From Clostridium sp. DL-VIII (GTDB taxonomy: Bacteria; Bacillota; Clostridia; Clostridiales; Clostridiaceae), in the NCBI RefSeq assembly GCF_000230835.1, contig NZ_CM001240.1:5602279-5666278 (forward strand): a stretch of 64,000 nt of DNA, read 5' to 3'. Positions 56,290 through 64,000 of this stretch are shown here, piece after piece. Positions within the stretch are counted from its first letter, which is position 1, and every line of letters begins with the position of its first letter. The notes under the pieces were generated by a model. The model was not told the origin of the DNA and searched no databases. It was given only the letters and a program-made list of their open reading frames with translations. Both the position numbers and the translations under genes were made by a program.

Positions 56290-58112
56290 GTAACTATTCA
56301 GCTACTTACAATTACATACTTACATAATAATAAAATAAAGTAAATATTTATAGAATAAAACGCATAAAAACATACATAAATGGAAATAATTAATAATTCT
56401 ATTCTATTTGTAACTATTCAGCTATTAAAGAATTTTAATATAAGTGGTATTATTAATTTCTAAAAACCCTTTCTATTATCATTAGTTTTTGTTATTATAA
56501 ACACATCTTGTATAAACTAATGATAAGGTGGTGACTTTCGTGAGCGAAGGCAAAATCATTGAAATCTATAACAAAGGAATATCTGAGGTTATAGGTTTGA
56601 TTAAAGAACTATCCAATCAAATAAAGGAACAAAGTGCAAATATAGATCAGCTTTCTAAGGAAAATAAAGCTTTAAATGAGCGTGTCAAATCGTTAGAAAA
56701 TCAAGTTAATAAAAATAGTAATAATAGTAGCAAACCACCATCGTCAGATGGTTTCAAAAAGAAAACTAAAAGTCTAAGAACTAAATCTGGTAAAACTCCA
56801 GGTGGTCAGAAAGGTCATGAAGGTAAAACTCTTGAACTTAGTGATAATCCAGATGAAATAATAATACATATAGTAGATAAATGTGATATTTGTGGAGAAT
56901 CCTTACAGGATGTATCTCCGGAAAGACACATTATTCGCCAAGTTGTGGACATACCAGAAATAAAAGTTAAAGTTACTGAGCATAGAGCCGAAGTGAAAAA
57001 ATGTCCAAAGTGTAGAAGAAAAAATACCGGTAAATTCCCTGATGGAATAACTAATAGTTTTCAATATGGAGAGAAAGTAAAAGCTGTATCAGTTTATTTA
57101 ACTCAATATCAGCTGATTCCATATAAAAGGGGTTCAGAATTAATTTTTGATATGTTTGGTATTAACTTAAGTCAAGGAACAATGGTTAATTTTAATGATT
57201 ATTGCCATGAGAACTTAAAAACCGTTGAGGACAATATAAAAAACTCAATAATTAATTCTCAAGGTGCTGTTCATTTTGATGAAACTGGAATATCTATAGA
57301 TAAAAAACGTCAATGGCTCCACGTAGCTTCCAATGATAGATATACATATTATGAAGCACATCAAAAACGTGGTAAAGAAGCAGTTGATGATATAAATATT
57401 CTATCTAATTTTACCGGAACAGCAGTTCACGACTGCTGGAAGACTTATCACCAATATTCTAATTGTGATCATGCCTTATGCAACGCTCACATTTTAAGAG
57501 AGTTAAATGGTATATCTGAGTTAGAAAAACAACAATGGGCAGAACCAATGAAAAATCTATTGATAGAAATAAAAAAAGAAGTAAATTTATCTTGGAATAC
57601 AGCCAATGCTTTAACCTTAGATAAAATTGAAACCTTTGAAAAAAGATATGCTAACGTACTAGCAGATGGCTTCAAAGAAGATTATATTGCAAATAGTGAG
57701 TCATACTCCAAAGAGAAATCTAAGAAAAGTACTAGCCTTAATCTACTTAATAGATTAAGTAAATATAAAGACCAAATACTTGCCTTTATGTATGACTTTG
57801 ATATACCTTTTGATAATAATCTTGCAGAGCGAGACCTGCGCATGACTAAAGTTAAACAAAAAATCTCTGGAACATTTAGAAGTAAAGATGGTGCAAAAGC
57901 ATTTACTAGAATTCGTGGATATGTATCCACTGTTCGAAAAAATGGATTAAACGCTCTAGATTGTATAAAATCAGCATTTACTTCAAATATTCTAGATCCG
58001 ACCTTAGTGTAACTAAGATATTTTCATGGGGTATTAGTTAAGTTGATACACTTATTTGTCATATCTAAAATTATACTTACTAAAAATTAAATTACTAGAG
58101 CTGAATAGTTAC
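56290..58112 (+). mobile_element. IS66-family insertion sequence, complete
   Basis: The 1823-bp element starts GTAACTATTCAGCT and ends with the exact complement AGCTGAATAGTTAC. It is flanked on both sides by the same 8 bp, AAAATTCT (56282-56289 and 58113-58120). IS66 elements have GTAA ends and 8-bp target duplications, so the limits are secure. An extra internal copy of the left repeat lies at 56409-56423. There is a single transposase gene and no tnpA/tnpB, as in the ISBst12 subgroup. The perfect duplication implies a recent insertion. Confidence 0.93.
56540..58012 (+). CDS. IS66-family transposase (TnpC)
   Basis: A ~490-residue transposase. N-terminal coiled coil (about 15-60) with NNSSKPPSSDG, then a zinc-ribbon-like region (CDICGESL ... 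CPKCRRK), then the DDE domain. It includes HFDETGISI, VHDCWKTYHQYSNCDHALCN, AHILREL and FDNNLAERDLRMTK. I start it at GTG 56540, 8 nt after AAGGTGG; in-frame GTG codons at 56528 and 56531 lie inside that site. Intact and likely functional. Confidence 0.93.
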   Translation: MSEGKIIEIYNKGISEVIGLIKELSNQIKEQSANIDQLSKENKALNERVKSLENQVNKNSNNSSKPPSSDGFKKKTKSLRTKSGKTPGGQKGHEGKTLELSDNPDEIIIHIVDKCDICGESLQDVSPERHIIRQVVDIPEIKVKVTEHRAEVKKCPKCRRKNTGKFPDGITNSFQYGEKVKAVSVYLTQYQLIPYKRGSELIFDMFGINLSQGTMVNFNDYCHENLKTVEDNIKNSIINSQGAVHFDETGISIDKKRQWLHVASNDRYTYYEAHQKRGKEAVDDINILSNFTGTAVHDCWKTYHQYSNCDHALCNAHILRELNGISELEKQQWAEPMKNLLIEIKKEVNLSWNTANALTLDKIETFEKRYANVLADGFKEDYIANSESYSKEKSKKSTSLNLLNRLSKYKDQILAFMYDFDIPFDNNLAERDLRMTKVKQKISGTFRSKDGAKAFTRIRGYVSTVRKNGLNALDCIKSAFTSNILDPTLV

Positions 58113-58120
58113 AAAATTCT

Positions 58121-58510
58121 TATATTTAGAATATACATCCTGTTTTATAGAATAATGCCACTTTTGGCTATTTTTGTCTACAAATTTTAAACAATAAAAA
58201 ACATATAATGAAAATCTTACCACCCATATGAGATATTTTTTAATAATTAAATATAAATCCAAAATATAAAGGCTCATTTGCAATATTATAAACATACATC
58301 AAAGATGAATAATTTTTAAGAGCTTCGCTGACATTATTAAATATACATTTACAAGAGTTATAATCACTCTTATTGTCGTAAAGCAAAAAAGAGAAAAACC
58401 GCATCCATCTGAACTTGGTTCTTCTCTATTATCTAAATATTCTATTAAATTTCACACTTATTTATAATCGGCTCATCATTTATAATTCAAAATTATTAGA
58501 AAACATAAAT
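58121..58510. other. Gene-free stretch between IS66 and tmRNA
   Basis: No convincing gene. The short minus-strand frame at 58095-58295 crosses the IS end and is not real. An imperfect hairpin (AGAGAA with TTCTCT, 58392-58428) may be a terminator. The native upstream region of the peptide cluster, cut off by the IS66 insertion, begins here. Confidence 0.4.
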
Positions 58511-58550
58511 AAACCCACGAAAATCCAATAAAATGATTTTCGTGGGTTTA
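58511..58550 (-). terminator. tmRNA terminator
   Basis: AACCCACGAAAATC pairs with GATTTTCGTGGGTT directly after the CCA end of the tmRNA gene. Related hairpins occur in the dispersed cassettes R1, R2, R4 and R6. Confidence 0.85.
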
Positions 58551-58551
58551 T

Positions 58552-58907
58552 TGGTGGAGGCGAGGGGTGTCGAACCCCTGTCCGAAAGCAGCTGAATTTA
58601 CCTTTCTCCGAGTGCAGTCTAACTTTTAAGATTCCCCAAAAGCATCGCCATTAGACAAGCTATACTTTCCGGTAGCTTCATAAATACCCCTTTAGCTCAA
58701 AGCTTTGCTAAACTTCGTTTCCTACTTAATGACACCAGTTATCCAAGCCGTAGGCAGCAAGGGCTGATGAGTAGCTTTAAACTAAGCTGCTAATGCAAAA
58801 TTGTCTTCTGCGTTTACATTTAATGCATACTTGATTAACGAGGATACATGCTTCCCTCGACTCGCTTAATAAACCCATCCCACCCCCGTCGAAGCCAAAA
58901 CGCCCCC
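58552..58907 (-). ncRNA. ssrA: tmRNA (transfer-messenger RNA)
   Basis: The 5' end GGGGGCGTTTTGGCTTCGAC pairs with the 3' end CGCCTCC-ACCA in an acceptor stem; the T-arm GGGGTTCGACACCCC is perfect. The tag reading frame lies at 58782-58826 and encodes ALNVNAEDNFALAA followed by TAG. The LAA end is the usual protease signal. The RNA rescues stalled ribosomes together with SmpB (not in this window). Length of about 356 nt is normal. Confidence 0.97.
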
Positions 58908-59032
58908 ATGGTTTAAGATGGTTTAATAACATATTCAATTTTCAAAGAATGTTCATCTTGCATAGTCTATTCTATCTCAATCACTGCATACTGTCAACTG
59001 GAACATTGTAACTCAGTTTGAAATGAAACCAT

Positions 59033-60538
59033 TTATTTTATCTCTATTGCAACCATAGTACAATCATCCTTTAGATTTCCAAATTCTAATATGGTATCAT
59101 CCAAAAACTGATCTATGTAATTTTTAAATTCAAAAATATTTACATCTTTCATATAGTTTTGCACAATCTTATCTTCATCTAATATAAAATCTAATCCGTC
59201 GCTAAAAAATATAAACTTATCTCCTTGTTTAAATTTGATAACTTTCTCAGAAAACTCGCTATCTTCAAACATACCCAAGAAAGTTCCTTCAACTATTTCT
59301 TCCTGAACTTCATCTCTTTGAAAAATAAATTGATTTATTCCGGCACCAACAGCCTTAAGCTCACCTTTATTAAAATCCATACTAAAACAACATACTGCAA
59401 TATAATTTTCTTCATAATAATCTATCAATTTTTTATTTAAATTCATCACTATTTCCATTGGTTCATAAGTAGCAGCTATCTCCTGAGCACATAACATATC
59501 AAATGCAGATATACTAAGTGCTGCTGAAATTCCCTTCCCCCTGACATCTCCAAGCACTCCAACTATTAAATTTTCATCTATTCTATAAATGCGATAGAAA
59601 TCACCACTGACTGTCTTAGCTGGCATATATGTTGTAGCAATATTAACTTTATCTTTAGCCGGAAAATCATTTTGCAAAGTCTTTCTTTGAAATTCGGCTG
59701 CTTTATTTAATTCTTTCTTAAACTCCGTTATATCCCTTATTATTGCAATAATAGCTGGATTTCCTTCATAAGATATGTAACTATAAGAAATTTGCAGATT
59801 TGCTATCTTATCACCTGGGAAAATAAATTCGTAATCTGAGATTTCTTTTAATTTTTTATTTAATAATATATTTCTAAATTTCTTATGTAGAGATTTCACG
59901 TACTTTTCCTGAAAATACTTATATATATTACTTCCTATTATTCCAACATGCTTTACATTAAGTAAGTTTAGCAGATTATATGCTTCCTGATTTGCTAAAA
60001 CAATTAAATTATCCACAATTATAACTACAGCATCTGGTATGCTGTTGATAACTTGTTTATATCTATCTTCACTTTCCTTACGTATTTTATCTAATATTTT
60101 CTTTTCTGTAACATCCCTAAGTCTTTCTACAATATATAGTATTTCTCCGTTCTCACCTAAAACTGGACTATAGCAGACATCCATAAATTTATTTAATTCT
60201 GGAATATATTTTTCCTTTGATATCATATTTTTATTTTCTACAACTTCTTCAAAGGAACAATCTAAACATCTTTCATTTCTTCCTAAAATTTCATAGCACT
60301 TTTTACCTTTAATTTCACTTGGCACTTTACTATAAAAATTATACCCAGCTTCATTAAAAAAACTTATTGTATAATCAGGATTATACACTTTTATTATATC
60401 TGGAATTCCATTAAGTACCCCACTTATCTCCTTTTCCAATAGCTGCTGTTCCCTGCTCGTAATAGCATTTGTGACATTATAATTTTTTTCACTTTTCTTC
60501 AAATTCAAAGCCTCGGTTCCGTCTTTTTCCTCACACAT
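59033..60538 (-). CDS. PAS-PAS-PP2C (SpoIIE/RsbU-type) phosphatase
   Basis: A 501-residue cytoplasmic signalling phosphatase. A first PAS domain lies about 40-145 (IPDIIKVYNPDYTISFFNEA, and a CX3C pair in ERCLDCSF), a second PAS about 160-280 and the PP2C-type SpoIIE domain about 290-500. Metal-binding motifs are visible: VSGDFYRIYR, GDVRGKGISAAL, FFSDGLDF and DDCTMVAIEI. Such enzymes dephosphorylate a STAS anti-sigma antagonist; the STAS protein at 61011 is the obvious substrate. The gene is separated from it by 472 bp that include a hairpin repeat. Confidence 0.92.
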   Translation of the reverse strand: MCEEKDGTEALNLKKSEKNYNVTNAITSREQQLLEKEISGVLNGIPDIIKVYNPDYTISFFNEAGYNFYSKVPSEIKGKKCYEILGRNERCLDCSFEEVVENKNMISKEKYIPELNKFMDVCYSPVLGENGEILYIVERLRDVTEKKILDKIRKESEDRYKQVINSIPDAVVIIVDNLIVLANQEAYNLLNLLNVKHVGIIGSNIYKYFQEKYVKSLHKKFRNILLNKKLKEISDYEFIFPGDKIANLQISYSYISYEGNPAIIAIIRDITEFKKELNKAAEFQRKTLQNDFPAKDKVNIATTYMPAKTVSGDFYRIYRIDENLIVGVLGDVRGKGISAALSISAFDMLCAQEIAATYEPMEIVMNLNKKLIDYYEENYIAVCCFSMDFNKGELKAVGAGINQFIFQRDEVQEEIVEGTFLGMFEDSEFSEKVIKFKQGDKFIFFSDGLDFILDEDKIVQNYMKDVNIFEFKNYIDQFLDDTILEFGNLKDDCTMVAIEIK

Positions 60539-60678
60539 AAACTAGAAATCCTTTCAACATTACTTATCTTAATTTTTACTACAAAACATATAAACATATA
60601 GATAAACAAACTATACATTAGCCTTATTATACAGACTAATTATTCATAGTTGTTGAATTCTTGTGTATGCTTACACCA

Positions 60679-60938
60679 GAAATTACATACATATTTGTGC
60701 AAGAGGCATTTGAAATTGAGCTACTCTAAGGTTCTTAAGTAGTGAACCAAAATCTATGATTTTGTGTGAATCACTTACTCAGTGAACGAATGTGAGTCGA
60801 GTTTCCTCTGCAGCTTGTTCCATTTACTGCTTGTCACGAACTTGCTTCGGGAACATGCAGAAATGGTTACAAGCTCCCATTTAGAACCTTCCAGCGAAAA
60901 TTTCATAAGTCCGCTGGAACAAATATGTATGTAATTTC
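60679..60938. repeat. MITE-like long-hairpin repeat, copy 2
   Basis: The 260-bp element has perfect 20-bp terminal inverted repeats, GAAATTACATACATATTTGT at the left and its complement ending at 60938. Similarity extends outward as GCTTAC/GTAAGC. The interior shares AAGGTTCTTA, GCTTGTTCCA and CCTTCCAGCGA with copy 1 at 3893-4077. It fills most of the gap between the STAS and PP2C genes. Confidence 0.75.
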
Positions 60939-61010
60939 GGTAAGCCACCACCTAATTCTAAAATCAAAGTTGTTTACCTATAAAGTTGGATATCTATATT
61001 TATGTACTAA

Positions 61011-61298
61011 CTAAGGGCATATTTCGAATACTCTATCTAATCTTGTTAATTTGAATAATTTTTCTACTTCAGGTCTTAATGTCTTTAATTTAATGCTTCC
61101 ACCTTTTTCTACGCACTTTTTATAAATAGATACTAATGCGCCAAGGCCTGTACTATCTATAAAATCACATTGGCTAAAGTTGAAAACAAAATTTTTCTGC
61201 CCTTTTTCTATCAACTTATTTATTTCAATTCTAAAGCTTGCTACTTCATCTACAATGAAATTTTTAGGTATATTTATAACTGTACTATTTTCCATCAT
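61011..61298 (-). CDS. STAS-domain anti-sigma factor antagonist
   Basis: A 95-residue STAS protein (SpoIIAA/RsbV type). The phosphorylatable Ser is in CDFIDSTGLGALVSIY. In partner switching the unphosphorylated form binds the HATPase kinase. The start is the ATG at 61298 (or the adjacent one at 61295) after GAGGTGAT, only 7 bp after the chemoreceptor stop codon. The kinase is likely the protein at 63340 and the phosphatase that at 59033. Confidence 0.92.
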   Translation of the reverse strand: MMENSTVINIPKNFIVDEVASFRIEINKLIEKGQKNFVFNFSQCDFIDSTGLGALVSIYKKCVEKGGSIKLKTLRPEVEKLFKLTRLDRVFEICP

Positions 61299-61305
61299 TA
61301 TCACC

Positions 61306-63291
61306 TCATAGTTTAAATCTTTCCACAAGTTTAGTTAATTCTTCAGACATTGCACTTGTCTCCTGCGCTGTTGCTGTGAAATTATTTATTGCATTTGCCT
61401 GTTCTTCTGATGCTGAAGATACATTCTCACAATTTTCAGTATTACTTTCAGTTACTGTGGCTATCTCATTGATTAATTTAACAACTTTATCTGAAGATGC
61501 AACTTCATCACTTGTGATCTCAAGTATTTCACCAACATGTTTAACTATCTTTTCTATAGCATTTCTTATATCTACAAAAGCTTTATCTGTTTCTGATACT
61601 ATTCTTACTCCATTATCAACTTCAGCCTTTGCTCTTCCCATTGAACTTACAGCATTTTGTGTTTGCTTAATCATTTCACTAACTAATGTAGCTATTTCCT
61701 TTGCTCTATCATTTGTTTCTTCTGATAATTTTCTTACTTCTTCAGCTACAACACTAAAGCCTTTACCATGTTCTCCTGCCCTGGCTGCCTCTATAGATGC
61801 ATTTAATGCTAAAAGACTCGTTTGCCCTGCAATATCATTTATAGTATTTACTATTCCATCAACTTTAGCAGATAATCCATTTAAAGCTTCAAGTGCTTCT
61901 GCTGTCTCCTGGCTTCCACTATTAATAACATTCATTGCCTTTACTGTTTCTTCTACTTTTCCTCTTCCAAACTCAGCCACGTTCATTGTGTTAGTTGCAT
62001 TTGAAGTTGTTGCTTCAGCTCTATTTTGTGCAAGCTGTACTAAACTTGACAATTGTACTAAAACTGTTGAGATTTCAACTATAGATGCATTTTGTTTTTC
62101 TGCATCTTCTGCAACTTGATTTATGGTTGCAGTTATTTCCTCAGTAGTGGCGCTTATTTCTTCTGAAGATGAAGCCATTTCTTCTGAGGCTGCCGTTAAT
62201 TGCTCTGACGCCTCTAAAACATTTCTGACTATGTGATCCTGATGCCCTATCATGTTATTAAAAGATTTTTCAAGCTCGGCAATTTCATCATTTCTATCTA
62301 CTTTAGCTTTAACAGTTAAATCTCCTTCTCCTGCAAGCTTCATTAGAGCTTCCAGTTTATTAATAGGATTAATTATTCCTTTAGTTGAATACAAGTATGC
62401 TAATAACATAGCTAAAATAATAGATATTAGCATAATGCCAATTGTATAATTTCTAATGCTTAGAGCTGGTGACATATAATCATTATAATCTGCTGTAAGC
62501 CCAATTATCCACTTATCAGCTGACTGAAAAACAACGTACTTTTTCACATTATCTGAATTATAAAATCCATCAACAGCCTTTCCATCTTTCACTTGATTAA
62601 TCATAGAAATTAAATCATTACTTGCACTTTCCTTTAAAATTTTACTTTTATCAGGATGATAGTCATACAATCCGTTTTTATCAGTAATAAATGCATATCC
62701 TGTTTGTCCAATTTTTATTTTAGATGCATAATTTGAAATGCTTTCAAAATTTATACTTCCAACTAAAGTTCCAATGATCTTATCTCCATCTTTAATTGGA
62801 TAAGCTATAGAAATACCTTCATTTCCTGTAGTTCTAGATATTAATACATCACTAACGGTTTCTTCTCCACTAAGTGCCTCTTTTATGTATGCTCTGTCAC
62901 TTAAATCTACGTCAGGTTCTATTGACTGATTATTAATAACTTCATCTCCTGCTATATCAGTAATAATTAATACTTCCATATTATCTTTGTTTTTATCTTG
63001 AACAGTTTTGATATAATTATAGGCCTTTTCCTTATTTTCTGGGCTTAAATTTTTGAGTGCATTATTAATATCTCCATTTAAGCTAGCTACTTCTAAAGTA
63101 CGTTTTAAAGAATCTATTTTATCATTAATTAAATTTCCTGTACTCAATGCCTGTTCATCTAATTGCTGCTGAACTGATGCTTGTATGGATTTGCTTGACA
63201 TCTCATATGATATACCTCCTAATACCCCCATTGGTATAGTAATCATACAAAAAAATGCAATCATTAATTTTATTTTTAAAGAAATTTTCAC
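61306..63291 (-). CDS. Methyl-accepting chemotaxis protein with Cache domain
   Basis: A 661-residue transmembrane receptor. First membrane helix about 7-30, extracellular double-Cache sensor about 35-275 ([20 protein letters not shown]), second helix about 280-305, HAMP about 305-360 and a signalling domain from about 380. The hairpin tip reads [20 protein letters not shown] and [14 protein letters not shown]. It starts with GTG after GAGGAGGAAGTCTA. It is embedded between the HATPase gene and the STAS gene, so it may feed a partner-switching pathway rather than, or besides, flagellar control. Confidence 0.93.
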   Translation of the reverse strand: MKISLKIKLMIAFFCMITIPMGVLGGISYEMSSKSIQASVQQQLDEQALSTGNLINDKIDSLKRTLEVASLNGDINNALKNLSPENKEKAYNYIKTVQDKNKDNMEVLIITDIAGDEVINNQSIEPDVDLSDRAYIKEALSGEETVSDVLISRTTGNEGISIAYPIKDGDKIIGTLVGSINFESISNYASKIKIGQTGYAFITDKNGLYDYHPDKSKILKESASNDLISMINQVKDGKAVDGFYNSDNVKKYVVFQSADKWIIGLTADYNDYMSPALSIRNYTIGIMLISIILAMLLAYLYSTKGIINPINKLEALMKLAGEGDLTVKAKVDRNDEIAELEKSFNNMIGHQDHIVRNVLEASEQLTAASEEMASSSEEISATTEEITATINQVAEDAEKQNASIVEISTVLVQLSSLVQLAQNRAEATTSNATNTMNVAEFGRGKVEETVKAMNVINSGSQETAEALEALNGLSAKVDGIVNTINDIAGQTSLLALNASIEAARAGEHGKGFSVVAEEVRKLSEETNDRAKEIATLVSEMIKQTQNAVSSMGRAKAEVDNGVRIVSETDKAFVDIRNAIEKIVKHVGEILEITSDEVASSDKVVKLINEIATVTESNTENCENVSSASEEQANAINNFTATAQETSAMSEELTKLVERFKL

Positions 63292-63339
63292 TAGACTTCC
63301 TCCTCTGCTTATAAAAAAATAATAAAATTTATTATTTTG

Positions 63340-63726
63340 CTATGAAATATATTTTTTCATAATTATAGAGTTGTCTTTAAATTCTACTTCATCAGTATAA
63401 CATCTTATAATATACAACCCTCGTCCACTCTCTTCTAGAATATTATCTTCATTTATTTCTTTATGTGATTCTAGATTTTCAATTCCGCTTCCACAATCTG
63501 TTACAGTTAATATTAATTTTTTTTCATCTAATTCCCATTTCATATATATAGGTTTATTTTTATCACTTTTGTTCCCGTGAACAAATGAGTTGTTAAGTGC
63601 TTCTGATACAATTAGCTTTATTTCAAAGCACTGGCTTTTTAAATTTAATGTTTCTACTAATTCATCCAATTTATTATTTATATTATCTAAGCCATAAAAT
63701 ATCATCTCATTTTCTGCATTTCGCAT
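63340..63726 (-). CDS. HATPase anti-sigma-like kinase (RsbW/SpoIIAB type)
   Basis: A 128-residue GHKL ATPase. N-box EALNNSFVHGNKSD (about 43-56), G1-box DCGSGIENL and G2-box GRGLYIIRCY are present; there is no dimerisation or sensor domain. Such proteins are serine kinases that hold either a sigma factor or a STAS antagonist. It is the first gene of the module HATPase-MCP-STAS; no sigma factor gene is in the window, so the output partner is unknown. Confidence 0.9.
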   Translation of the reverse strand: MRNAENEMIFYGLDNINNKLDELVETLNLKSQCFEIKLIVSEALNNSFVHGNKSDKNKPIYMKWELDEKKLILTVTDCGSGIENLESHKEINEDNILEESGRGLYIIRCYTDEVEFKDNSIIMKKYIS

Positions 63727-64000
63727 ATTTAATATCCCCCCTTACCTAGCATTACCAGCTTTTAATATTAGGTTAACTTATAATAATAAATGCCTTAACC
63801 TATTGTTTATAAACTTCATCATCAAATATATAATTATTGATTTACATATATATGTTGCAATTGATTTTGTACATTTAACATTTAGATATTTACTTAGCGG
63901 ATAGACATCCTAAATATAATTTTATTATTGTAACATATATATAAATTTAAATGTTACATAAGTTAGCATTTTAATACACTTAATTACATTAATAACATCA
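63727..64000. other. Upstream region of the signalling operon
   Basis: No gene is seen in these 274 bp. An inverted repeat TTAGGTTAA (63769-63777) against TTAACCTA (63794-63801) lies about 45-75 bp before the kinase start and may be a control site. The remainder is plain AT-rich sequence. Confidence 0.35.

Noticed and set aside
58095-58295. 66-codon minus-strand gene near the IS66 end
   Set aside because: It crosses the IS66 right end and target duplication, so it is a chance frame created by the insertion.
58511-58562. Active integration site at the tmRNA gene
   Set aside because: The tmRNA 3' end is a common attachment site, but no integrase gene or direct repeat of the T-arm flanks an island here; only similarity of short cassettes is seen.
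61376-62119. 247-codon plus-strand gene
   Set aside because: It is the antisense shadow of the chemoreceptor signalling domain; the heptad-rich coding of that gene leaves the opposite frame open.

Overview
The window is very AT-rich. Gene content, codon use and the phosphotransferase-based beta-glucoside systems point to a saccharolytic Clostridium (cluster I, beijerinckii/saccharoperbutylacetonicum type). The species is inferred, not proven. Most genes lie on the minus strand, so gene order below runs from high to low coordinates inside operons.

Sugar uptake (about 1.3-39.4 kb). Four PTS modules are present, each with its own style of control. (i) EIIBC plus a GH1 phospho-beta-glucosidase under an RpiR-type regulator (4.1-8.0 kb); the matching EIIA gene (1363-1875) lies on the far side of an IS110-type insertion. 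(ii) A CelC/CelA/CelB cassette plus a GH2 enzyme (10.7-15.2 kb), driven by a sigma-54 promoter and a LevR-like activator (15.4-18.1 kb). (iii) GH1, EIIC, EIIB, EIIA and ROK kinase (19.7-24.1 kb), divergent from a GntR/UTRA regulator over a palindromic operator. (iv) EIIBCA, GH1 and a LicT antiterminator (35.0-39.2 kb), with a RAT/terminator switch in the leader. Between them are a secreted cell-wall-binding protein and a barnase/barstar pair. An accessory stretch (25-34.6 kb) holds an epimerase, a PfkB kinase, LysR-nitrilase, MarR-FUSC exporter and an AEC permease. It also holds several decayed gene fragments, including a partial second copy of the LysR-nitrilase locus.

Defence and peptide region (39.5-58.1 kb). 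A McrBC-type restriction locus with a DUF6119/TIGR04141-like protein occupies 39.9-44.7 kb; mcrB is split by a -1 frameshift at a run of seven A. Next come two peptide-modification loci around a shared-looking ABC exporter and a TraX-like protein. One (45.1-46.7 kb) has a 21-residue peptide ending in two cysteines, a ThiF/MccB-like adenylating enzyme and a truncated M14 peptidase. The other (50.6-56.2 kb) has a 38-residue precursor with a valine/alanine core, two cobalamin-dependent radical SAM enzymes, a third radical SAM enzyme, a PqqD-like protein and a small unknown protein. Both precursor genes are very short and easily missed. The second cluster is the best candidate for an undescribed system. 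An intact IS66-family element with a perfect 8-bp target duplication sits 80 bp upstream of it.

Right end (58.5-64 kb). The tmRNA gene is followed by a partner-switching signalling module: HATPase anti-sigma-like kinase, chemoreceptor, STAS antagonist and PAS/PP2C phosphatase.

Repeats. Three dispersed repeat families occur: terminator cassettes that resemble the tmRNA 3' end, long-hairpin MITE-like elements with about 20-bp terminal inverted repeats, and a ~195-bp structured repeat. One copy of the last separates barnase from barstar.
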